From Spirochaetota bacterium (GTDB lineage Bacteria; Spirochaetota; Spirochaetia; SPDA01; B32-G16): a stretch of DNA of 40,847 nt. Shown one piece after another: positions 16,024 to 26,637 of this stretch; positions within the stretch are counted from its first letter, which is position 1; the number at the start of each line of letters is the position of its first letter. The DNA is taken from the NCBI GenBank assembly GCA_003645645.1, contig QNBH01000009.1, positions 1 to 40,847 of the forward strand, given 5' to 3'. A model generated the notes under the pieces. That model did not search any database. It was not told where the DNA came from and saw only the letters and a list, made by a program, of their open reading frames with translations. The position numbers and the translations under genes are program-made.

Positions 16024-16810
16024 TTTCCGCCTCTCTTCTGATTATTGTTCCCCTTTGCCCCGAAAGGAGTTTCTCCAGATCGCCGGGATGACTATACTGA
16101 CCTATTATCACTTTATCAACGCCTCTGTTTAGTGCATCCAGTGAGCTCTTTACCTTGGGAATCATCCCCCCTGTAATTGTCTTTTCGTCTATATATCTCT
16201 CTATATCATCCAGTTTGTTGACGACTTTAAGTGTAACCCCCTGTCGAATAATTCCGGGTATATCTGAGAGAAAAAGAAGTACAGAAGCCGGTAGAGCCAT
16301 GGCTACGGCAAAGGCAACCTCATCGGCATTGATATTTAAAGGCATTCCCGTGCTATCCATCGATGTGGAGGCAAGAACTGGCAGGAAACCCGCATCCATA
16401 AGCAGGTTCAGGAAGGAGATGTTAACCGAAGTTACTCTTCCGGTATGAGTTTCGGGATTTTCATCATCTCTCAGGCTTTCTCCTTCAAAAACCCTGCCAT
16501 CGGAGCCGCTCAATCCCACTGCATTACAGTAACGATTGAGAACTCTTACCAGATATTTGTTTACTTTACCTGCCAGTACCATATCTACAATCTCCATCTC
16601 TGCGGGACTGGTCATGCGAATACCGTCACGAAAAACAGGTTTAAGCCCAAATAACTCTGTTATTCTCGAGACTTCAGCACCTCCCCCGTGAACAAGGATC
16701 AGACGATGTCTCTCTGCGAGCCTGGAAACCTCTCCAAGCAGATTCTCAAGAGAAGATCTATCCGAAGACGCTTTTCCTCCGATTTTAATTATTATGCTTT
16801 CTTTTTTCAT
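16013..16810 (-). CDS. argB: Acetylglutamate kinase
   Basis: This 265-residue amino-acid kinase phosphorylates N-acetylglutamate. It has IIIKIGGKASSDRS at the nucleotide site, LVHGGGAEVSRI for substrate binding, LPVLASTSMDSTGMPLNINA and GGMIPKVKSSLDAL. The start overlaps the argC stop by 4 nt. The short N-terminus, without the extra helix of hexameric arginine-inhibited forms, suggests a dimeric kinase that may be insensitive to arginine (inference). Confidence 0.96.
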   Translation of the reverse strand: MKKESIIIKIGGKASSDRSSLENLLGEVSRLAERHRLILVHGGGAEVSRITELFGLKPVFRDGIRMTSPAEMEIVDMVLAGKVNKYLVRVLNRYCNAVGLSGSDGRVFEGESLRDDENPETHTGRVTSVNISFLNLLMDAGFLPVLASTSMDSTGMPLNINADEVAFAVAMALPASVLLFLSDIPGIIRQGVTLKVVNKLDDIERYIDEKTITGGMIPKVKSSLDALNRGVDKVIIGQYSHPGDLEKLLSGQRGTIIRREAENEN

Positions 16811-17883
16811 ATCTCCCCGTAACTTCTAAGTCCTGCAGTTTCGATAAAGCCAAACCGAATGTTCAGGTTTTGAATTGCCTGCCCGGAAGCTCCCTTAATG
16901 AGATTATCGATAACGGAGAATAAGATAAGAGTTCTGCCTTCCAGGTGCCAGCCGATATCACACCTGTTTGAACCCCACACATCTCTGGTTTGCGGAATGT
17001 AATCGAAAGTTAAGGAGATAAAAGGCGAAGAGGTGTAGGCATCCAAAAAGATAGAGTTAAGCTCACTGTTCTCAATTTCTCTTGCCAGAGAGACGGTTGT
17101 TGTTATGAACATCCCCCGTTTGAGAGGAACCATATGCGGGGTAAAAAGCACCTCAAAGTCATGGCTATCCGCGGCAAGGGAGTAACCTTTAGGGATGCCT
17201 GCAAACTCTTTGATTCTCTGTTGTATCTCTCCTGCATGACGATGGGTACTCCCGGGTGAATAGGCAGAGGTATTTTCCGATCGCTCGCAGAAAAGAAGCT
17301 TAAGTTCAGCCTTTTTACCGGCTCCCGATATTCCCGAGAGCGCGTTTATGACAATTCGGCCTTTTTCGATGAGGTTGTTTTTAAAAAGAGGATACAGCGG
17401 CAGAAGAGTGGCTGTGGGATAACAGCCCGGATTGGCTATTATATCGGCTTTGCGTATTTCATCCCGGTAAACCTCACACAGTCCGTAAACCGCCCTGTCC
17501 AGGAGATCAACTCTGGGAGGCGGCTCTCCGTAGCTCTTTCTGAAGAGCTCTGCATCTTTTATTCGGAAGTCGGCCGAAAGATCGATAACTATAGATTTTC
17601 CGAAAAAAGGCTCGCATGTTCTTGCAGAGGCAAGATGGGGCAGGGCGGAGAAAACCACATCGGGATTGAGCTTAGTGGCCTTTTCTATGCTTACGGTTTC
17701 TCCTCCAACAGATTTGGTTTTTTCCATCCCGGAGACTCCCAATCCCGGGTCAATAGAACTTAAGGGTACTCCGGGTTTCGATGAAGAGACCGGAATAATT
17801 TTATCTACCTCCGGGTGCTCGATTAAGAGTCGTAACAGAATCATACCTGTATAACCTGTTGTTCCCAATACTGCCGCTTTCAC
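16807..17883 (-). CDS. argC: N-acetyl-gamma-glutamyl-phosphate reductase
   Basis: This 358-residue NADPH-dependent reductase acts after ArgB. The Rossmann start AAVLGTTGYTGMILLRLL, the catalytic cysteine in IIANPGCYPTATLLPL and the downstream motif GISGAGKKAEL are all present, as is HRHAGEIQQ. It follows argR by 5 nt and overlaps argB by 4 nt, so argR-argC-argB-argD are tightly packed. Confidence 0.97.
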   Translation of the reverse strand: MKAAVLGTTGYTGMILLRLLIEHPEVDKIIPVSSSKPGVPLSSIDPGLGVSGMEKTKSVGGETVSIEKATKLNPDVVFSALPHLASARTCEPFFGKSIVIDLSADFRIKDAELFRKSYGEPPPRVDLLDRAVYGLCEVYRDEIRKADIIANPGCYPTATLLPLYPLFKNNLIEKGRIVINALSGISGAGKKAELKLLFCERSENTSAYSPGSTHRHAGEIQQRIKEFAGIPKGYSLAADSHDFEVLFTPHMVPLKRGMFITTTVSLAREIENSELNSIFLDAYTSSPFISLTFDYIPQTRDVWGSNRCDIGWHLEGRTLILFSVIDNLIKGASGQAIQNLNIRFGFIETAGLRSYGEI

Positions 17884-17888
17884 TTACT

Positions 17889-18359
17889 TTATAACTCCAG
17901 TTCGGGTATTTTTTCTTTTAACATCTTCTTAAACTCTTCTTTTTCAAGGTTCTCTTTTAGTATTATGAGAACCGTATCATCTCCTGCCATGGTGCCGATT
18001 ATCTCATCAAGAGATAGATTGTCGATCGCAAAGGCAACACTGTCGGCGTGTCCGGGTATAGTGTGCATTATGGCCATATTGCCGGAATAGTCAATGGATA
18101 TGAAGCCCCGAATAATATCCTTAATAAAGCTCTTCTCGGAGTCGATTCGCATATCCAGGCTCGGCAGAGAATAATAATAGCCGTTTTCACCATCGGAGAT
18201 CTTGTTTACCCTGAGAAACCGCATGTCTCTTGAAAGGGTTGCCTGTGTTACATTAAATCCGTTTTCGCGTAAATGCTTAAGTAAATCTCTCTGGCTCTTT
18301 ATTTTATAGGTTTTAATTATTTTCTTTATTGCTCTTAATCTGGCCTCTTTTTCTTTCAC
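17889..18359 (-). CDS. argR: Arginine repressor
   Basis: This 156-residue regulator binds ARG boxes when arginine is present. The N-terminal winged helix is KIIKTYKIKSQRDLLKHLRE followed by VTQATLSRDMRFL. The C-terminal arginine-binding hexamerisation domain includes GHADSVAFAIDNL and GTMAGDDTVLIIL. The start is GTG with AGAGG seven bases before it. It is the first gene of the arg operon, and tandem ARG-box-like sites lie directly in front, pointing to autoregulation. Confidence 0.95.
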   Translation of the reverse strand: MKEKEARLRAIKKIIKTYKIKSQRDLLKHLRENGFNVTQATLSRDMRFLRVNKISDGENGYYYSLPSLDMRIDSEKSFIKDIIRGFISIDYSGNMAIMHTIPGHADSVAFAIDNLSLDEIIGTMAGDDTVLIILKENLEKEEFKKMLKEKIPELEL

Positions 18360-18369
18360 CGGAAGACCT

Positions 18370-18409
18370 CTTGTATATTTTTACTATATTATTTGCATAA
18401 AATTACATT
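18370..18409 (-). promoter_or_regulatory. Tandem ARG-box-like operators before argR
   Basis: Two 18-bp sites on the minus strand resemble the ArgR consensus WNTGAATWWWWATTCANW. Site 1 (18392-18409) is AATGTAATTTTATGCAAA, matching 13 of 16 informative positions. Site 2 (18370-18387) is ATAGTAAAAATATACAAG, with a weaker match of about 11. They are 4 bp apart, close to the 3-bp spacing of known tandem boxes, and end 10 bp before the argR GTG. Confidence 0.5.
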
Positions 18410-18485
18410 AATGGCAACGGGATAGGACATGACCCTGGTCTTAAAATAAATTATATTATTAAAATAAGGAGAAACATCCGCAGCC

Positions 18486-19649
18486 ATGATAATCGATATA
18501 AGGGAAGAATTAAAGGGAAATATTGCCAGAATAGAGAAAAACTTTCTTGCCGTAGCCTTAAGCGGTGGGGTGGATTCCAGTGTAGCCGCCTATTTACTAT
18601 ACGAGGGTCTAAGTTCGCATTCAGGAGAAGGAGCCGAAAAGCGGATGGCAGGAGCAAGCCACTATATATGGCCCGACTCCAGATGCTGTAATACAGAGGT
18701 TCTTGATAGAGCAAGGGAGGTATGCCGGCTGTTGAATCTACCCTACTATATTATGGATCTAACCTCTCTTTTCAAGGAGAAAGTGGTAGATGATTTTACA
18801 CAAACCTATATAAATGGAAAGACTCCCAACCCCTGCATTCGTTGCAATCAGTGGGTTCGCTTTAAGGCATTTTACAATCTTTTAACAGAAAGAATGAGAG
18901 AAAATGGGCTTCTTGGAGATGAAGAGCCCCTTTACTTCTCGACCGGCCATTACGTAAGGGTGGAGAACACCGCTGACGGAGCTTTCATTAAACGTGCAAG
19001 AGATAACAACAAAGACCAGTCTTACATGCTCTACCGAATATCCAAGGAGATGCTTGAATATCTTATTTTTCCCCTGGGAGAGTACAGAAAGGATGAGGTT
19101 ATGGAGATTGCCCGTAAGCTGGATTTGCCCTCTGCTTCCGGTGCGGAGAGCCAGGATGCCTGTTTCGTAGAGGGGGAATATGTGGATTTTCTTAAGAATT
19201 ACACGGGCAGGAGGGATTTAAGCACAGAAGGAGATATAATAGATACAGAGGGTAATGTCATCGGGAAACATAAGGGATACATCCATTATACCATTGGGCA
19301 GAGGCGAGGATTGGATCTGGGCAACGGGCCGTGGTATGTAACCGATATCGATCCTGAGGGAAACAGAGTAGTTGTGGGAAGAAAAAAGGATGCAAGGAGC
19401 AACCGGTTCATTGTAGAAGAGACTAATTGGTTTATAGAAGAACATGGCAAGGAGTTTAACTGCAATGTGAGAGTACGCTATAACTCGCCGGAAATACCCT
19501 GTACTGTTTTTCCTATTGATGACTCTTCGGTAATTGTAAGGCTTAAAGAGTCTACGATAGTTTCTCCCGGCCAGTCTGCAGTTTTCTACCATAATGGCCT
19601 TGTAATGGGAGGAGGAATAATAAGCAGGCTCGATCATGATAAAAGTTGA
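18486..19649 (+). CDS. mnmA: tRNA-specific 2-thiouridylase
   Basis: This 387-residue enzyme thiolates U34 of tRNA-Lys, -Glu and -Gln. The PP-loop is VALSGGVDSSVAAYLL. The two catalytic cysteines are in TPNPCIRCNQWVRF and SQDACFVEG. KDQSYMLYRI and HYTIGQRRGLDLG are also diagnostic. The N-terminus carries about 20 residues before the PP-loop. It is divergent from argR across 126 bp and overlaps birA by 14 nt. AAGGAG lies ahead of the start. Confidence 0.95.
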   Translation: MIIDIREELKGNIARIEKNFLAVALSGGVDSSVAAYLLYEGLSSHSGEGAEKRMAGASHYIWPDSRCCNTEVLDRAREVCRLLNLPYYIMDLTSLFKEKVVDDFTQTYINGKTPNPCIRCNQWVRFKAFYNLLTERMRENGLLGDEEPLYFSTGHYVRVENTADGAFIKRARDNNKDQSYMLYRISKEMLEYLIFPLGEYRKDEVMEIARKLDLPSASGAESQDACFVEGEYVDFLKNYTGRRDLSTEGDIIDTEGNVIGKHKGYIHYTIGQRRGLDLGNGPWYVTDIDPEGNRVVVGRKKDARSNRFIVEETNWFIEEHGKEFNCNVRVRYNSPEIPCTVFPIDDSSVIVRLKESTIVSPGQSAVFYHNGLVMGGGIISRLDHDKS

Positions 19650-20430
19650 TTTAAACAATCCCTTTAACGGAGCACCGGTATATTATAAAAAAGAAACTAC
19701 AACAACAATGGAGGATGCCTGCAAGATTGCTGAAGGGGGATGCCCTTCGGGAACGGTAATCTGGGCAGGGTATCAAAAAGAGGGAAGGGGTAGGATATCG
19801 GGAAGAAGATGGCTCTCTCCTCCGGGAGAGAATCTTCTATTTACATTGATATTACATAAGTTTGAGCTTGAGAAGGATATATCAATAGAGAAATCTAACT
19901 TGACTCACGGATGGGAGACACGATCATTACGTTTTCCCCTGATTACTGGAATAGGAATAGCCGAGGAGCTTAATGAGAGATTTTCATTGCCGGCCAAGGT
20001 GAAGTGGCCCAACGATGTAGTTGTAGAGGGGAGGAAAATATCAGGAGTTCTGTGCAGAGCTACGGGAAAATATCTGCTTGCAGGTGTGGGGGTAAACTGC
20101 AATCAGGTGGTCTTCCCAGAAGGACTCAGGGGTAGTGTGTGTTCTATCAGTAGTCTTACCTCTGTGAATGTTGACCTTGGGCTGCTTCTGGAGGCTCTGC
20201 TTTTTCGTTTTAAAACCATCTTCTCCTCTAAAGACTGGAGGGAAAGGCTCGAGAGCCTACTCTATCTTAAAGGCGCAACAGTGAAAATATTCCTCGGGTG
20301 TCCACAAACAGGTAAAACGGTGGTAGGCAGGATCGAAGGAATTGCTCCTTCCGGAGCCCTTCTTTTTCTTCCCCGGGGAGAAGAGTACCCGGAAGAAATT
20401 GTAAGCGGAGAAATCGTAGAGATCAGATAA
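19636..20430 (+). CDS. birA: Biotin--[acetyl-CoA-carboxylase] ligase
   Basis: This 264-residue ligase activates biotin with ATP and attaches it to a carrier lysine. The biotinyl-AMP loop is AGYQKEGRGRISGRRWLSP (GRGRxGRxW), followed by VKWPNDVVVEGRKISGVLC and GVGVNCNQ. There is no N-terminal helix-turn-helix, so it is the monofunctional type without repressor activity. It overlaps mnmA by 14 nt and meets the next gene tail to tail with an 8-nt overlap. Confidence 0.93.
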   Translation: MIKVDLNNPFNGAPVYYKKETTTTMEDACKIAEGGCPSGTVIWAGYQKEGRGRISGRRWLSPPGENLLFTLILHKFELEKDISIEKSNLTHGWETRSLRFPLITGIGIAEELNERFSLPAKVKWPNDVVVEGRKISGVLCRATGKYLLAGVGVNCNQVVFPEGLRGSVCSISSLTSVNVDLGLLLEALLFRFKTIFSSKDWRERLESLLYLKGATVKIFLGCPQTGKTVVGRIEGIAPSGALLFLPRGEEYPEEIVSGEIVEIR

Positions 20431-22216
20431 ATTTCTTTTTAACAGGAGCAGAGTACCTGCCTATCCAGGCAGGAGAAAGTTCTTTTACTACAGAGGCTGG
20501 AATGGGAGGAGGAGAGAGCCTTTCGTTTATACCGGCTATTAACATGAGGGTAAAGTGTTCCTCCACTCCTTCTATAAGAGTCGATGGACAGGAGCAGTAG
20601 CTTCCTCCCGGATTAATGTATAAAAGATAATCCTTTTTTATTTTTCTGATTCTCACAGGAAGAAGATTAACCCTTCTGCATTCGTAGTCTGTAAAGTCTA
20701 CCAGCAGGTTGGATTCGCCACAGGTAAGAATAAAGGTTTTTCCCGGAAACCGGTAATATCCGGAAATAGCCGGTAATTTCTGACTGTACTTCTCTCCGTC
20801 GGGGAACAGCGCTTCGAGCATAACCGTATGACCGGGAGTTATTCGAAAGAGAGGTATTTCCAGAGGAGAGTAGGATTGGATTGTCTGTACGCTTCTTAAT
20901 TCAGGATAGGTGATAAAGACCGATATAAAAAGTGCTGGAAACTCGTTCAACAAGTAATAATCTATCATAAGTTTCCCGGGCGATCTTGAATCGGGTAAAT
21001 CGATACCCGATATCTCCCTCAAACCTCTACTCATCTCATCTTCGAAGGAAAAAATACCGGATTGCTCGAAAGAAAATTGCCTTTTCGGATAGGAAATGTA
21101 GGAAGAAGAACATTCATCTATAAGAACCTCTTTTCCCCGAACGGAAAAATTTTTCAGTTTACCTTCAAATATTACCGTTTCCATATCGGCTTCTCCAAGA
21201 TTAACAGTACCACTCATATTGGCGATAAAACTTCTTCCTTTAATGGGAGGTGTCTGCAGGGTGAAATTTCCGTTTGCGTATTTAGATCGCAGATATTGGG
21301 GAGAATTTATAATTAAAATCTTTTTTAAAAGTTCTGGCTTATTCAGATAGTCTCGATTTTCTCTGATTTTACATGCTTCAATCCGGTAAACTCTATCAAC
21401 CGGAGAATCGGATAACTCTTTAGAGGTTAAAACTGATTCCAGCGGAATATCTCCATTTTCAGAATATGAAAAAGAGTATATGTTTAGCTCTGCCTCATCT
21501 TGAAAGTACTGAGGTATTTTACAGAAGGATATATTGTATCTTCTCTTAAGGTATAAGAGCGAATCTAGAAAATTGTTAGTTTTGAATGTATTATTATTGT
21601 TGAATAAGTTAAAAAGAAGAACCAGTGGTGTATCTATCTTCTTAAAAGAACTTTTAAGCGCCTTTGATATCTCTTTTACAGAAAGCTTAGAAAAATCTAT
21701 AAAAGGAAGGACCAGCAATTTCTCGCCTCTTATTAAATATATTCTATTTCTTTCTCCGGAAGAAATCGCAAGCCAGAGATAATTTTTTTCTCTGTAGAGC
21801 TGTTTTGACGATTCTCTGCAAAAATCCATGCTCGGAGGCATCAATGCGGCGGAGTTTGATGATAAAAACTCGAACCATCCGGAGTTCCATCGGTTTACAA
21901 ATGTCCAATCGAGCTCGTATCTAAGTTCTTCTTTTAAAAGAAAAGGATGGTGGGCGCCGGAATAACCCATTGGGAGAAGTAAATCACCTTTTGTGTCTAT
22001 ACGATTCTTTAGTCTGGTGAGTAATGCCTTTGCTCTTAAAGAAGAATGCTCTAAAAGAGGGATACAGGGAAGATTCCAGTGAACCTTAAGCTCACTACTC
22101 ATAGTGTGCTCTTCCAGTAAGCTTAAGGCTTTTTCCATTAGAGATAGAGTCTCTTCTGCTTTGAACTGGTTTAACCTGAGAATAACACCAATTTGATAGT
22201 GTTTTTTTCCTTTCAC
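20423..22216 (-). CDS. Large protein of unknown function
   Basis: This 597-residue protein is unrecognised. It has no signal peptide and no clear membrane helix. The N-terminal third (YQIGVILRLNQFKAEETLSL, GDLLLPMGYSGAHHPFLLKE) loosely recalls the glycoside hydrolase 38/57-type barrel, in which such loops lie near the active site, but I see no secure catalytic pair. The C-terminal half looks beta-rich (YYRFPGKTFILTCGESNLLV, LLYINPGGSYCSCPSTLIEG). It is AT-richer than its neighbours in the middle (LFNLFNNNNTFKTNNF). It is convergent with birA and divergent from groEL. Confidence 0.7.
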   Translation of the reverse strand: MKGKKHYQIGVILRLNQFKAEETLSLMEKALSLLEEHTMSSELKVHWNLPCIPLLEHSSLRAKALLTRLKNRIDTKGDLLLPMGYSGAHHPFLLKEELRYELDWTFVNRWNSGWFEFLSSNSAALMPPSMDFCRESSKQLYREKNYLWLAISSGERNRIYLIRGEKLLVLPFIDFSKLSVKEISKALKSSFKKIDTPLVLLFNLFNNNNTFKTNNFLDSLLYLKRRYNISFCKIPQYFQDEAELNIYSFSYSENGDIPLESVLTSKELSDSPVDRVYRIEACKIRENRDYLNKPELLKKILIINSPQYLRSKYANGNFTLQTPPIKGRSFIANMSGTVNLGEADMETVIFEGKLKNFSVRGKEVLIDECSSSYISYPKRQFSFEQSGIFSFEDEMSRGLREISGIDLPDSRSPGKLMIDYYLLNEFPALFISVFITYPELRSVQTIQSYSPLEIPLFRITPGHTVMLEALFPDGEKYSQKLPAISGYYRFPGKTFILTCGESNLLVDFTDYECRRVNLLPVRIRKIKKDYLLYINPGGSYCSCPSTLIEGVEEHFTLMLIAGINERLSPPPIPASVVKELSPAWIGRYSAPVKKKFI

Positions 22217-22310
22217 TTAGTTTAAGTTTTTAATGCCTAGCATGAGTAAAAGTCAAGAGTGGTAACACTTTGTTTGAGAAAAAAAATGAAATTTTCTATT
22301 GGCGATTTAG

Positions 22311-24023
<1,713 letters not shown>

Positions 24024-24056
24024 CCCGCCTTTGATAAGTTAAATCACGGATCTTGA

Positions 24057-24092
24057 AAACGGCTCTCATGGAACAAAACATGGGAGCCGTTT
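24057..24092 (+). terminator. Hairpin after groEL
   Basis: A 14-bp stem with one G-T wobble (AAACGGCTCTCATG with CATGGGAGCCGTTT) and an 8-nt loop lies 34 nt past groEL. The T-run is short (TTTCGGTT), so it may attenuate rather than fully stop transcription into the next gene. Confidence 0.65.
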
Positions 24093-24105
24093 CGGTTAAA
24101 AGCTC

Positions 24106-24399
24106 ATGAAAAGGGAAGAGTTTGTTTTTACCATCGGATACCAGGGAAACACAGCCATTGTTGACGGATCTGCAATGAAGAAATTTAAGAATCTCTCAAC
24201 GGTAGAACTGGCAGAGAAAGGATTATTAAAAGCGGCCTTTAACTCGGCTGTCTATTCAAAGAACGAAGAGGAGATAAAAGAGTTCCTGGCCATCTACAAT
24301 AAAAAAAGTGGTTCCAATTACTCTTCGATTGAGGCGTTGAAACGTCTTTTCGGGGGAGTGGATGTCCAATCCAAAATAGAGAGAGTGAAGATCATATAA
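24106..24399 (+). CDS. Small conserved-looking protein of unknown function
   Basis: This 97-residue protein is unrecognised. It is soluble, with a beta-like start (EFVFTIGYQGNTAIVDGSAM) and two predicted helices (LSTVELAEKGLLKAAFNSAV and EEEIKEFLAIYNKKSG). It lies between the groEL hairpin and yajC on the same strand; its ATG is 13 nt after the hairpin and no strong ribosome site is seen beyond AAAAGCTC. Codon use and composition match the neighbours, so it is likely a real gene. Confidence 0.65.
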   Translation: MKREEFVFTIGYQGNTAIVDGSAMKKFKNLSTVELAEKGLLKAAFNSAVYSKNEEEIKEFLAIYNKKSGSNYSSIEALKRLFGGVDVQSKIERVKII

Positions 24400-24471
24400 C
24401 CTCAAGCTCTTGACTTGTGATTTTATCCATGGTACGGTTTTTCAAACTTAAATAAGGGGATGATTAAAATT

Positions 24472-24867
24472 ATGAATAATGTATTTTGGAGTTTACCTCT
24501 CTTGATGGGAGGTGTAGAGGGTGGCACTGCAACAGGCGCGGGTGGTTCTGGCCAACTGGTAACGACTTTTATAACCTTTGGGCTGGTTATATTAATTTTT
24601 TATTTTCTCATTATACGGCCACAAAATAAGAGAAAAAAAGAAGCAGAAAATATGCTTAAGTCTCTATCTAAAAACGATAAAGTGGTAACCATAGGAGGTA
24701 TCAGGGGCATTGTACAGGCAGTAAAGGATGATACTGTAGTCATAAAGGTCGACGATAATGTCAAGTTAGAGTTCTCTAAAAGCGCAGTCTCCACCATACT
24801 GGAAAAGAGAGCCTCAAAACAGGATTCTTCTGTAAATCCGGGTAAAGACGAAAACAGCCAGGAATAG
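24472..24867 (+). CDS. yajC: YajC, Sec translocon accessory subunit
   Basis: This protein of about 131 residues has a short N-terminal segment and one membrane helix (FITFGLVILIFYFLIIRPQN). The signature RPQNKRKKEAENMLKSL and the cytoplasmic domain with GDKVVTIGGIRG-type sequence (NDKVVTIGGIRGIVQAV) follow. It forms a complex with SecD and SecF. An ATG four codons earlier (24460) abuts the AAGGGG ribosome site directly and is less likely to be used; spacing to the chosen ATG is long, so the start is uncertain. Confidence 0.92.
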   Translation: MNNVFWSLPLLMGGVEGGTATGAGGSGQLVTTFITFGLVILIFYFLIIRPQNKRKKEAENMLKSLSKNDKVVTIGGIRGIVQAVKDDTVVIKVDDNVKLEFSKSAVSTILEKRASKQDSSVNPGKDENSQE

Positions 24868-24915
24868 GATAGCCCTTTCCTTCCTTCAATAAACATCACG
24901 GGCCGGAGAGAAACT

Positions 24916-26637
24916 ATGAGTAAACGCTTTAGACTAATACTAATTCTCTTTTCTATCGGAGCATGTGGGTTTTTTCTTTATCCAACTTTCAAGTGGTATT
25001 TTCTCATACCGGCGGAGAAGCGGGAATTGGCATTGATATCCAGACAGCAGATAAGAGATTTTGCAGAAAGAAAAGCATCGGAAGATCTGGAAGAACTCGA
25101 AACTCTGACGAGGGAAAACCCCGGTGCCCAAATCCCCACGGAGTATAAATTTATCCTGAATAAGGCAAAAGAGAATTATAGATTGGCAGATAGGCCTTTC
25201 CCCGATCGATGGACAGTCAGAAAAGTACTTGCCAGTTTCAGAAACGCCAGGGAAGCACTCGAAGCAATCGAGGAACACTACAGGGAGGAAATCCTTCAGC
25301 TTAAGGAACTCAGCAACGAGGCTTTAAAACTGGGTCTCGATCTTTCCGGAGGAATGAGCGTACTCCTCGAAGCCGATATGGAGAGCTTGAAAGATCGACT
25401 GGGGCATGAACCTGCAGCAGAAGACAGAAGATCTGCCATAGACAGGGCAATGGAGATTTTAACAAACAGGATCGATAAGTTTGGAGTAAGCGAACCCTCC
25501 ATAAGAAGGCAGGGGACCGATCAGATATCCATTCAGATTCCTGGAGAGGCAGATCCCGAACGAATCAGAACCTTTCTCAGGGGTAAGGGGAGGCTTACCT
25601 TTCATCTGGTTGATGATGATGCAACGGCCAAACTTCAGGAATATATAAAGGAGAATCCCAGAGAGTTTGCTGGAGGGAATATCACCAGACCGGATTTTCT
25701 CGATGCAGGAGATGTAATCAGAGGGTTTTACCAGAAAGACAAATACGGGATAGATCAACGTATCAGGTATATCGTTATAGAAGAGGAGGTAGCTCTCGAT
25801 GGTAACCATATTCAGGACGCGCAGGTGGGTTCACATCCCATAACCGGTCAGCCTGTAATAAACTTTACCCTGGACAGAGGGGGCGGTGAGATTTTTTTCA
25901 AGGTAACTTCGGCAAATGTAGGAAGAACCCTCGCAATTGTGCTTGATGATAAGGTAAAGGCGGGGGCTCGGATTTCTGAACCTATTAGAGAATCGGTTCA
26001 GATGACCGGATTCGACAGGCAGGAAGCAACAGATCTTGCTCTTGTACTCAGGACGGCAGCCCTGCCCGTAGATCTAATCATAAACAGTCAGCAGGCAATC
26101 GGGGCTTCTCTGGGAGAAGATGCGATCAGAATGGGTATAAGGGCAATCTTACTCGGTTTTTTACTGGTAATTGTTTTTATGCTTTTTTACTATAAAATGT
26201 CCGGATTGATTGCCGATCTGGCACTCGTACTAAACCTGTTTATAATGGTATCCATTCTGACTGCTTTCAATCTTACTCTTACCCTCACAGGTATAGCAGG
26301 AATTATCCTTACTGTGGGTATGGCTGTTGATGCAAATGTAATAATATTCGAAAGAATTAAAGAGGAGTATAAGATCGGCAAGTCACCCGAAGCATCGGTT
26401 AAGGCGGGTTTTAGAAAGGCATTCTGGACAATAATGGATTCAAATATTACCACTTTCATAGCGGCAATATTTCTCTCTCAACTGGGTACAGGTCCGATTC
26501 AGGGGTTTGCCTATACTCTAGCAGTAGGTATTCTAACCTCCATGTTTACGGCTCTTGTAGTCTCAAGGCTTGTTTTCGATTTTCTGGTAGAATCGGTTAA
26601 GGTTTCAAGGCTCAGCATCGGGTGGAGAGTAAGATGA
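24916..26637 (+). CDS. secD: SecD, protein translocase subunit
   Basis: This 573-residue membrane protein uses the proton gradient to pull exported proteins through SecYEG. It has an N-terminal helix, then GLDLSGGMSVLLEAD (the D-x-x-GG motif) near residue 140, a large periplasmic P1 domain and C-terminal helices with VGMAVDANVIIFERIKEE. About 100 charged, helical residues are inserted between the first helix and the DLSGG motif, which normally lies near residue 40; such long inserts are a lineage-specific trait. The stop overlaps the secF start. Confidence 0.96.
   Translation: MSKRFRLILILFSIGACGFFLYPTFKWYFLIPAEKRELALISRQQIRDFAERKASEDLEELETLTRENPGAQIPTEYKFILNKAKENYRLADRPFPDRWTVRKVLASFRNAREALEAIEEHYREEILQLKELSNEALKLGLDLSGGMSVLLEADMESLKDRLGHEPAAEDRRSAIDRAMEILTNRIDKFGVSEPSIRRQGTDQISIQIPGEADPERIRTFLRGKGRLTFHLVDDDATAKLQEYIKENPREFAGGNITRPDFLDAGDVIRGFYQKDKYGIDQRIRYIVIEEEVALDGNHIQDAQVGSHPITGQPVINFTLDRGGGEIFFKVTSANVGRTLAIVLDDKVKAGARISEPIRESVQMTGFDRQEATDLALVLRTAALPVDLIINSQQAIGASLGEDAIRMGIRAILLGFLLVIVFMLFYYKMSGLIADLALVLNLFIMVSILTAFNLTLTLTGIAGIILTVGMAVDANVIIFERIKEEYKIGKSPEASVKAGFRKAFWTIMDSNITTFIAAIFLSQLGTGPIQGFAYTLAVGILTSMFTALVVSRLVFDFLVESVKVSRLSIGWRVR

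Noticed and set aside
22245-22264. CIRCE-like operator upstream of groEL
   Set aside because: GAGTGGTAA matches the right arm 8 of 9, but the left arm and the 9-nt spacing do not fit, so a HrcA site is not supported.
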